Positions 57,831 through 64,000 of a stretch of 64,000 nt of DNA are shown here, in pieces (position 1 is the stretch's first letter; every line of letters starts with the position of its first letter). Under the pieces are notes generated by a model. That model ran no database searches. It was not told the DNA's origin and was given only the letters and a program-made list of their open reading frames with translations. The position numbers and the translations under genes were made by a program. Source of the DNA: Mycobacterium sp. Root135 (GTDB taxonomy: Bacteria > Actinomycetota > Actinomycetes > Mycobacteriales > Mycobacteriaceae); assembly GCF_001426545.1 (NCBI RefSeq), contig NZ_LMEZ01000001.1, positions 611,397 through 675,396 on the forward strand, read 5' to 3'.

Positions 57831-58565
57831 ATGGGATTGGCAGTCCTCATCACCGTCACACTGCTGTGTGTGGCGTGGAGTCTTTGGATTCGCCGTGTCA
57901 CGTGGTCGTGTCGCTGGGAGGTTGCCGCGACTCTGAACATCGCGCTTCAAGGCGCCACCGTGATGCTGATGTCACCGCTGGCATCCGAGACGGTCGGACA
58001 CTGGCTGCACTCGCTGACCGGACTGTGGAACCTCGAGGACTACATCGGCCACGACATGTACATCGTCGCGGCGTCGGCGATCGTCTACAACTCGCTCGGC
58101 AGGCTGCAGGACGACCATGCCATGCAGGTCACCTTCAAGCAGTACGTCGAGCGTCCCGCCACCCTGTGCATCCCGCTGCTGCTGGCCGCGTTCTCCCTCG
58201 GCAACGGCGCGAAGATCTACGCCCCGGACTTCTTCGAGCTGCACACCGACTTCTGGCTCGGCGCCTACTGGCTCCTTCTCTGCGGCACGCTGATCTACCT
58301 GTTGGGATACGGCTCGCGGGCGCTGCTGATCCTGCGCAAGGATCCCCGTTCGCGCACGGTCGCGAACGTCTACCTGGCCGCCTCGCTGTGCGGCATGATG
58401 GCGTGCGCCGTCCGCATCGTCACGGTGTTCGTGCCCTCCTTGCAGCCCATCGAGAACGGCAACCTGGTGTGGTTCTTCGCCTGCCTGTGCGGTGCGGGCT
58501 TCGCGTTGACGTCGGCGCATTCGTGGCGCGTCAAGGCCAAGTGGTTCAGCAGGGCGAGCCGCTGA
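57831..58565 (+). CDS. Multi-pass membrane protein, function unknown
   Basis: 244 aa with about seven hydrophobic helices, starting GLAVLITVTLLCVAWSLWI. Between helices 2 and 3 are HWLHSLTGLWNLEDYIGH and YIVAASAIVYNSLG; later AAFSLGNGAKIYAPDFF. I recognise no family. The 46-bp gap to the HTH gene includes AT-rich DNA and TTGCC-ACC-GGCAA. Pairing with the small HTH protein may be meaningful. Its 3' end overlaps the MerR gene by 20 bp. Confidence 0.65.
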   Translation: MGLAVLITVTLLCVAWSLWIRRVTWSCRWEVAATLNIALQGATVMLMSPLASETVGHWLHSLTGLWNLEDYIGHDMYIVAASAIVYNSLGRLQDDHAMQVTFKQYVERPATLCIPLLLAAFSLGNGAKIYAPDFFELHTDFWLGAYWLLLCGTLIYLLGYGSRALLILRKDPRSRTVANVYLAASLCGMMACAVRIVTVFVPSLQPIENGNLVWFFACLCGAGFALTSAHSWRVKAKWFSRASR

Positions 58566-58935
58566 GCTTTTTGGCGGCGCACGCGCACGAGTCAACCGAC
58601 GGGCAGGTGCACCGCATCGCGCACTCGATGATCTCCCTCGCTCGAACGAGAGTGGCCATCTGAGAGTCGACGTCGACGAGCTTGGCCTCGGCCAGCGTCC
58701 GGCTCGCCGCGCGCCCCGGGCTGTCGTCGTCGAGCAAGACGCGAATCTCCTCGAGGCTGAAACCCGCAGCCTTGCACAGCCCGATTACCTCCAGCCGGTG
58801 GAAGACCCCCTCGTCGTACCGCCGGCGGCCGCCGATTCGGCCAGGAGCGCTCAGCAACCCCTCTGACTCGTAGAACCGGAGCGTCGTCGCCGCGACGCCG
58901 GAACGCTCGGCTACCAGACCAATGGAGAACGACAT
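58546..58935 (-). CDS. MerR-family regulator with SoxR-like cysteine cluster
   Basis: 129 aa. N-terminal MerR winged helix: IGLVAERSGVAATTLRFYESEGLL and GRRRYDEGVFHRLEVIGLCKAAGFSLEEI; a coiled-coil dimerisation helix; then CAMRCTCPSVDSCACAA at the C-terminus. The spacing Cys-x3-Cys-x-Cys-x5-Cys is one residue from SoxR's Cys-x2-Cys-x-Cys-x5-Cys [2Fe-2S] loop. Could bind an Fe-S cluster or a metal. It faces the PPOX gene across a SoxR-box-like site, the usual MerR arrangement. Confidence 0.8.
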   Translation of the reverse strand: MSFSIGLVAERSGVAATTLRFYESEGLLSAPGRIGGRRRYDEGVFHRLEVIGLCKAAGFSLEEIRVLLDDDSPGRAASRTLAEAKLVDVDSQMATLVRAREIIECAMRCTCPSVDSCACAAKKLSGSPC

Positions 58936-58958
58936 CAGGCCATCATCCCCGAGCTTGA

Positions 58959-58976
58959 CTTCGAGTCAACTCGAGG
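58959..58976. promoter_or_regulatory. SoxR-box-like operator between MerR and PPOX genes
   Basis: CTTCGAGTCAACTCGAGG is an 18-bp near-palindrome that differs from the SoxR box CCTCAAGTTAACTTGAGG at four positions. Overlapping TTGACT elements occur on both strands (58955-58960 plus; 58969-58964 minus). In the 48-bp divergent gap. Confidence 0.55.
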
Positions 58977-58983
58977 TTCTTCA

Positions 58984-59493
58984 ATGAACGACATGAAAAC
59001 GAACATGGACGACGCCCTCGCATCGCTCAGCGCCACCCGTTACGTCCAACTGCGGACATACCGCCGCGACGGCAGCGCGGTCGACACGCCAATCTGGTTC
59101 GTCCTGACCGGCGACGTGTTGGTGTTCCGAACGAAGCAGGGACCCAAGACCCGACGCATCGCCGCCAACCCGAACGTCGAGCTGTGGCCGTGCGACTTCC
59201 GCGGCCGTTACCCCGCGGGGCACCCCACCGTGCGTGGACGGGCGACGATCGTCGGCGGGCCGGCCGCCGAAGCAGGCAACGCCGCCCTGCATCGGCGCTA
59301 CGGCTGGCAGCACAACCTCGTGCCGCTGCTGCGACTCCCCGGTGTGAAGAACGTCCACCAAATGCTGTCTCTGCGCGAAAAGCTGCGCCGCGCAACGACG
59401 ACCGACCTGTGGCCGGACAGTGCGATCGTCGAGGTGGTCCTCGACCGCGGCGATGCGGCCGAAGCGACGGCGACACCCTTAGGCGGGGCGTGA
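58984..59493 (+). CDS. PPOX-class F420/flavin-dependent oxidoreductase
   Basis: 169 aa split-barrel protein. LSATRYVQLRTYRRDGSAVDTPIWFVLTGDVLVFRT at residues ~13-48 and KTRRIAANPNVELWPCDFRG are the pattern of mycobacterial PPOX proteins, many of which use F420. No membrane segment. Divergent from the MerR gene, which probably regulates it. Substrate unknown. Confidence 0.82.
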   Translation: MNDMKTNMDDALASLSATRYVQLRTYRRDGSAVDTPIWFVLTGDVLVFRTKQGPKTRRIAANPNVELWPCDFRGRYPAGHPTVRGRATIVGGPAAEAGNAALHRRYGWQHNLVPLLRLPGVKNVHQMLSLREKLRRATTTDLWPDSAIVEVVLDRGDAAEATATPLGGA

Positions 59494-59817
59494 ACATCCG
59501 CCTCGGCCGGTAGCTGGCCGATTCCGCCGGTGCCGACTAACCCGTGGCACGACGGATTCCGGTCAGGAGTCGCCGGGCCGAGCAGGAGCTCAGGGCGTCG
59601 TGGAATGCCCCGCCAGCGCCATTTCAGGCAAAAGGTATCCAATTTTGGTGAACACCAATTGATTTGCGACAATGTTTGCCGGAGCGTCAGTTTCTTCAGC
59701 GCGGTCGAGGTGCCTAACCGGCTGTGCCATAGTCACACTCGCTACATTGCGCATTGCGTGGTCGCGTTCCCTAAGCTCGACCCACACGTATCGTTTGCGC
59801 TGCAGAAAGGGCCACCA
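59494..59817. other. 324-bp gap between PPOX and acyl-AMP ligase genes
   Basis: No convincing gene. It is AT-richer than its surroundings between about 59635 and 59760 and contains the palindrome TTGGTG-AA-CACCAA (59645-59658). TACATT at 59743-59748 is a possible -10 with no clear -35. It probably holds the promoter and control region of the lipid gene cluster that follows. Confidence 0.5.
59645..59658. promoter_or_regulatory. Palindrome upstream of the acyl-AMP ligase gene
   Basis: TTGGTGAACACCAA: perfect 6-bp arms around AA, 160 bp ahead of the ligase start, in an AT-rich stretch. Likely a protein-binding site; regulator unknown. Confidence 0.4.
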
Positions 59818-61548
59818 ATGCTGGACTCGTCGATTCCCGCGATTCTCCGCGAGCGGGCGAGCCTGCAGCCAAATGATCCCGCGTTCACCTACATCGACTA
59901 CGACGTGGAATGGGAAGGCGTCGAAGAGACGCTGACGTGGGCGCAGCTCCAGCAGCAAGTCGTCACGCTGGCCGCGGAGATCCGCGAACACGCGCAAATC
60001 GGTGACCGGGTCGTCATCCTGGCACCGCAGAACATGTCCTACATCCTCGGGTTCCTGGCGTCGTTCGAAGCGAACGTCATCGCCGTCCCGCTGTCCACCC
60101 CCTCGATCGGCGCCCATGACGACCGCGTCGCGGCCGTCATGGCTGACGCCCGCCCGACGGTCATCCTCACCACGGCGAGCACCGCCGCTGCGGTTGCCCC
60201 CTACGCCACGTCGCAAGATGGCGATGCCGCGCCGGTGGTTCTCGAGGTCGACCGTCTCGACCTGAGCGTGCGCCGCCGGTCGACGTCACGGCGCGAGACG
60301 CCACCGGAGACGGCCTACCTTCAGTACACCTCCGGGTCGACGAGGACGCCGGCCGGGGTGATGGTGTCGCAGCGCAACCTGCTGTCGAACTTCGAGCAGC
60401 AGGTCGGTGCCCTCCTCAGCGAGTACGGCAAGGTCGGCCCGCAGAACACCACCGTCGTCTCCTGGCTGCCCTTCTATCACGACATGGGGCTCATCCTCGG
60501 CATCTGCGCGCCCATCCTCGGCGGCTGGCATTCCGTGATCATGAGCCCGATCGCGTTTCTGCAGCGTCCCGCACGGTGGGTGCAGCAGCTGGCCATCAGG
60601 ACCCGCGCGCTGACGGCGACGCCGAACTTCGCGCTCGACCTTGCCGCCGCCCGCACCACCGACGAGGACCTGGCCGGGCTCGACCTTGGCGACGTGCTGG
60701 CGATCATCTGCGGGGCCGAACGCGTTCAGCCCGTTTCGGTCAAGCGCTTCACGTCTCGACTGGCCAAGTTCAACTTCCCAGGCAAGGTCATCCGGCCGTC
60801 CTTCGGGCTCGCCGAGGCAACCCTGTTCGTCGCGACCCGCGAGCCGGGTGAACCGCCCGCCGTCGTCACGTTCGACACCGAGAAGCTGACCGCGGGCACT
60901 GCCAAGCGGACGACCACCGGAACGTCCCTGATCAGCTACGGCACGCCAGAGTCACCCCTCGTCCGGATCGTCGACCCGGAGACGCGGCACGAGGCGCCTG
61001 CGGGCACCGTCGGCGAGATCTGGGTGCACGGCGACAACGTGTGTGCCGGGTACTGGAACAAGGCCGACGAGACCGAGAGCACCTTCCGCGGCGTCATCGA
61101 GAATCCGACCGACGACATCCCGACCGAAACATGGCTGCGGACAGGCGATTTGGGATTCGTCGACGAAAACGAGCTGTTCATCGTCGGGCGCATCAAGGAC
61201 CTGCTGATCGTCCGCGGACGCAACCACTATCCCGACGACATCGAGGCGACCGTCACCGCGGTCTCCAATGGTCGCGTCGCCGCCATCTCGGTGGAGGACG
61301 AAGCCACCGAGAAGCTGGTGGCGATCGTCGAGATGAAGGAACGGGCGACTCCCGAGGAGACCCAGGAGCGGCTCGCGACGGTGAAGAGCGACGTGACGTC
61401 CGCGATCTCGAAGGCACACGGAATCAGCGCCGCCGACCTCGTCTTCGTGTCACGCGGGGCCATCCCCATCACCACCAGCGGCAAGATCCGCAGGCAGGCG
61501 TGCGTCGACCTGTACCGCCAGGGCCGTTTCGTCCGACTGGACTCGTGA
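59818..61548 (+). CDS. Long-chain fatty acyl-AMP ligase (FadD/FAAL type)
   Basis: Activates fatty acids as acyl-adenylates for transfer to a PKS or NRPS. It is 576 aa. The P-loop LQYTSGSTRTPAGVMVSQRN is the FAAL form; WLPFYHDMGLI, FGLAEATLFVA and TGDLGFVDENELFIVGR follow, and the C-terminal domain ends with ITTSGKIRR (catalytic-type Lys). The region fits FAALs such as FadD26/FadD32 rather than acyl-CoA synthetases. AGAAAGG seven bases before the ATG. No PKS is visible in the window; DrrABC-like genes follow. Confidence 0.9.
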   Translation: MLDSSIPAILRERASLQPNDPAFTYIDYDVEWEGVEETLTWAQLQQQVVTLAAEIREHAQIGDRVVILAPQNMSYILGFLASFEANVIAVPLSTPSIGAHDDRVAAVMADARPTVILTTASTAAAVAPYATSQDGDAAPVVLEVDRLDLSVRRRSTSRRETPPETAYLQYTSGSTRTPAGVMVSQRNLLSNFEQQVGALLSEYGKVGPQNTTVVSWLPFYHDMGLILGICAPILGGWHSVIMSPIAFLQRPARWVQQLAIRTRALTATPNFALDLAAARTTDEDLAGLDLGDVLAIICGAERVQPVSVKRFTSRLAKFNFPGKVIRPSFGLAEATLFVATREPGEPPAVVTFDTEKLTAGTAKRTTTGTSLISYGTPESPLVRIVDPETRHEAPAGTVGEIWVHGDNVCAGYWNKADETESTFRGVIENPTDDIPTETWLRTGDLGFVDENELFIVGRIKDLLIVRGRNHYPDDIEATVTAVSNGRVAAISVEDEATEKLVAIVEMKERATPEETQERLATVKSDVTSAISKAHGISAADLVFVSRGAIPITTSGKIRRQACVDLYRQGRFVRLDS

Positions 61549-61626
61549 CGACACACGCGTTCGGGTTGAGTCGTTGAACTGCCCCGCACCGACGACCCGC
61601 AAGAATCGAGTGAACGGACGCACGCA

Positions 61627-61683
61627 ATGACCTCTGGCAATGGCTCGACGTCGGTCGACACCCTTGATGGCGTGCGCCCGTGA
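61627..61683 (+). CDS. Possible 18-codon leader ORF overlapping drrA start
   Basis: ATG at 61627 encodes TSGNGSTSVDTLDGVRP and stops at TGA 61681-61683, forming GTGA with the ATPase start. The layout is like a translational-coupling leader. No good ribosome-binding site is seen, so it may be chance. Confidence 0.25.
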   Translation: MTSGNGSTSVDTLDGVRP

Positions 61684-62609
61684 TCGAAGTCGTCAACGTT
61701 GCAAAGACATTCGGCAAGGGTGTGCCCGCTCTGACCGACGTGAGCTTCTCCGTTCCCACCGGGTCAGTGTGTGCGTTGCTCGGACACAACGGTGCCGGCA
61801 AGACCACGACCGTCAACATTCTCTCCACGCTGTTGAAGCCGTCCTCCGGAACCGCTCTGGTCGCCGGCTACGACGTGGCCACCGATGCCGTCCGGGTGCG
61901 ACAGAACATCGGTGTCACGGGGCAGGACGCGGCACTCGACCTTCGCCTGACCGGCCGAGAGAACCTGGTCTTCTTCGGCAGGCTGCGCGGGTTGCGTCGC
62001 AGCGCGGCGCGGGCCCGCGCCGAGGAACTCATCCAGCAATTCGACATGGCTCACGCCGCTGATCGGCAGGTAAGCGGCTACTCCGGCGGTATGCGCAGGC
62101 GTATAGACATCGCCGTGTCGCTGGTGGTGCCGCCCAAGGTGCTCTTCCTCGACGAGCCGACGACGGGTCTGGATCCCCGCAGCCGGCGCGACGTCTGGAA
62201 CCTGGTCGCATCGATGGCTGCCCAGGACATCACCGTGCTCTTGACGACCCAGTATCTCGAAGAAGCAGACATTCTCAGCGACTCCATCGTCATCCTCAAC
62301 CACGGGCAGATCGTCGCGAGCGGAACGTCCGACGAACTCAAGCGGCAGACGGGCAGCAGCTACTGCCAGATGACTGTTCTGAATCCCGAGGACCTGCCGC
62401 GTATCGCCTTGGCGCTGGCCGACTTCGAAGAGGTCGAGGTCGACGCCGACACGGGCTCCGTTTCGGTACCCGCGCCTCGCGGTGTGACGACGCTGTCCGA
62501 GGTGTTCCGCAGGATGGACGAACTCGACGTCGAACTTCTCGACATCTCGCTGCGCCGCCCGTCTCTCGACGAGGTCTTCCTACACCTGACCAACCCGGTT
62601 CAGTCCTGA
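61680..62609 (+). CDS. DrrA-type ABC transporter ATPase
   Basis: 309 aa ATPase of the daunorubicin-resistance DrrA family. Walker A GHNGAGKT, signature YSGGMRRRIDIAV, Walker B VLFLDEPTTGLD, switch His replaced region LLTTQYLEEAD; the C-terminal part (LRRPSLDEVFLHLT) is the DrrA-specific tail. In M. tuberculosis DrrABC exports phthiocerol dimycocerosates; here the cargo is probably a lipid made with the preceding ligase. GTG start. Confidence 0.9.
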   Translation: MIEVVNVAKTFGKGVPALTDVSFSVPTGSVCALLGHNGAGKTTTVNILSTLLKPSSGTALVAGYDVATDAVRVRQNIGVTGQDAALDLRLTGRENLVFFGRLRGLRRSAARARAEELIQQFDMAHAADRQVSGYSGGMRRRIDIAVSLVVPPKVLFLDEPTTGLDPRSRRDVWNLVASMAAQDITVLLTTQYLEEADILSDSIVILNHGQIVASGTSDELKRQTGSSYCQMTVLNPEDLPRIALALADFEEVEVDADTGSVSVPAPRGVTTLSEVFRRMDELDVELLDISLRRPSLDEVFLHLTNPVQS

Positions 62610-63346
62610 TGACTGCCTTTGCCCTCCTCACCGCCCGCACCTTGCGACGTGGGCGACTGGACCTCGTATTCGCAGTCGTAGTGCCGATTCTCGGCCTGGT
62701 CGGCCTCACGTTTCTCCTGCGTGACGTCATTGCGACCGGTCGCATGAGCTACCCCCAATACGTACTGCCTGCGATGGTCGTCCAAGCGATGCTGTTCGGT
62801 GCTCTGACCACTACCGATCGCGCGGCCTGGGACAAGATCAGCGGCATCAGCTCTCGTATGCGCACGTTGCCGATCTCGCCCTACACACCGCTGATGGCCC
62901 GAATGGCGTACTGCCTCATCCGAGGTGGGCTCGCGTTGACGGCGTCGTTTCTCGGCGCCTACCTGTTCGGGTTCCGGATCACCAGCGGATTCGGCTATGC
63001 CGCGGCGTTCGTGCTGATGGCGCTGACGTTGACGCTTGCCTTGTCACTCGGTGCGGATGCGACGGGCAACAAGGCCGGACGGACCGAGGTGGCCAGCCAA
63101 CTGCTGCTCGTCCCGCAGGTGCTGCTGGTGATGTTGTCGACCGGACTCGCACCGGTCGACGCCTTCCCCGAGTGGCTGCACCCCTTCGTCACGTATCAAC
63201 CGGTGTCCCAGATCATCGAGACGCTGCGGGGCTTCACGGTGGGCCAGGTGGAGACCGGCAACGTCGTCACCAGCTTGGCGTGGTGCATCGGAATGCTCGT
63301 GGTCTTCGGCATCATCGCCGTGCGAATTCAGGGGCGGAGATCGTGA
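62609..63346 (+). CDS. DrrB-type ABC-2 permease
   Basis: 245 aa integral membrane protein with about six helices. LPAMVVQAMLFGALTT and PVSQIIETLRGFTVG are typical of ABC-2 permeases of the DrrB/DrrC kind. The ATG shares one base with the drrA stop (TGATG). Works with the ATPase before it. Confidence 0.87.
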   Translation: MTAFALLTARTLRRGRLDLVFAVVVPILGLVGLTFLLRDVIATGRMSYPQYVLPAMVVQAMLFGALTTTDRAAWDKISGISSRMRTLPISPYTPLMARMAYCLIRGGLALTASFLGAYLFGFRITSGFGYAAAFVLMALTLTLALSLGADATGNKAGRTEVASQLLLVPQVLLVMLSTGLAPVDAFPEWLHPFVTYQPVSQIIETLRGFTVGQVETGNVVTSLAWCIGMLVVFGIIAVRIQGRRS

Positions 63347-64000
63347 CTGCGGTGGCGGAGCGGCGGCGTTCTCTGCTTGCCGAGAGTTGGATCTTCGCCG
63401 GTCGGCTCTTCGTCCAGTGGCGCCGCTATCCGATCGTCCCACTGCAGGCCCTGTTGTTTCCCACGGGACTCCTCGTCATCTACGGTCTCCTCGTCGGCAA
63501 GTCGATGACCCGGCTTACCGGCAACAGCGGACTGGACCTGCTGATCCCGGTGTGCACGTTGGCAGGCGCGATGTCGGGTGCCATCGGTGCCGGCCTCGCC
63601 GTCCCGTACGACCGGGACAGTGGTCTGCTCACCCGGATGTGGATGATGCCGGTTCGCCGAACCGCTCCGTTGACCGGCGCGCTCCTCGCGGAGGCGGTGC
63701 GCACCTTCGTCGCATCTGCGATCGTCGTGGCAATCGGGTACGCGATGGGTTTCCGCTTCACCGGCAGTTGGTTGGGGTTTCTCGCCTACCTGCTGATGCC
63801 CGTCATCGTCGTCGTCGTGTTCGCGACGATCGTGATCACGCTGGCGTTGCGCCCGCAGGGCCGAATCATCCTGATGTGGACCAATACGGTCTGCACGGGC
63901 TTGGCATTCGGGACCCTGGCCCCGTCCGACAAGATTCCCGCGTTGCTACGGCCAATCGCGGACTACCAACCGCTCGCGCCGGCCGCGGCGGCCATGCGAG
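63343..64000 (+). CDS. DrrC-type ABC-2 permease (3' end outside window)
   Basis: At least 219 codons. Starts GTG at 63343, fused to the drrB stop (GTGA): TAVAERRRSLLAESWIFAG. Helices begin near residues 30, 67 and 115; GLAVPYDRDSGLLTRMWMMPV is the conserved cytoplasmic block of ABC-2 permeases. The frame is open at the window edge. Completes a DrrABC set. Confidence 0.85.
   Translation, partial: MTAVAERRRSLLAESWIFAGRLFVQWRRYPIVPLQALLFPTGLLVIYGLLVGKSMTRLTGNSGLDLLIPVCTLAGAMSGAIGAGLAVPYDRDSGLLTRMWMMPVRRTAPLTGALLAEAVRTFVASAIVVAIGYAMGFRFTGSWLGFLAYLLMPVIVVVVFATIVITLALRPQGRIILMWTNTVCTGLAFGTLAPSDKIPALLRPIADYQPLAPAAAAMR

Overview
The window is high-GC actinobacterial DNA from a Mycobacterium/Mycolicibacterium-type genome. 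Evidence for this: gene order closely follows the M. tuberculosis H37Rv block from ileS/dinX/ansA/lspA to trp/lgt (H37Rv order recalled, not searched); there is an actinobacterial T-box ahead of ileS; there are glycine-rich PGRS-like and DrrABC-like genes; and GTG/ATG starts are often fused to the preceding stop (GTGA/ATGA/TGATG). The presence of bioQ and the absence of any prophage point to a fast-growing environmental lineage rather than the tubercle bacillus.

Layout. 1-6.6 kb (minus): trpE, a Trp-associated membrane protein, trpC, trpB, trpA and lgt, tightly packed; lgt carries a long acidic repetitive tail that runs off the left edge. 6.6-8.5 kb (plus): a bcpB-type peroxiredoxin, an ABC ATPase and a flavin reductase. 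8.5-14.9 kb (minus): hisD-hisC-hisB-hisH-hisA(priA)-impA-hisF-hisI. No trpF is seen, which fits a bifunctional PriA serving both pathways. 15-17.8 kb: an F420-type nitroreductase, a LysE exporter, a secreted PGRS-like protein without a PE domain, and a membrane-anchored protein. 17.8-22 kb: nadA-nadB-nadC opposite a divergent NrtR-type Nudix regulator with a clear operator. 22-29.6 kb: a lipase-like hydrolase, a DUF2567 membrane protein, bsaP-bioB facing the divergent TetR regulator bioQ, then bioA-bioF-bioD and a 2'-5' RNA ligase-like gene. Two matching 17-bp operators mark bioB/bioQ and bioFD.

29.7-38 kb (plus): an AT3-SGNH acyltransferase directly followed by treX-treY-treZ, the glycogen-to-trehalose route. 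38-45.5 kb: a small conserved protein, ilvA, small membrane and SRPBCC proteins, dnaE1 and a TetR regulator. 45.6-50.5 kb: rarD, an RluD-type pseudouridine synthase, lspA, ansA and dinX. 50.6-56.7 kb: secreted and DUF2505 proteins, a WS/DGAT-like protein, an S4 protein, and ileS with its T-box.

56.7-64 kb is the most accessory part: a protein resembling the C-terminal half of a condensation domain, divergent from a small HTH protein with two palindromes between them; a multi-pass membrane protein; a cysteine-rich MerR regulator over a SoxR-box-like site beside a PPOX oxidoreductase; and a fatty acyl-AMP ligase followed by DrrA-DrrB-DrrC-type exporter genes, the last cut by the window edge. 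This looks like the beginning of a lipid synthesis/export locus. No tRNA, rRNA, IS element, prophage or CRISPR array was recognised.
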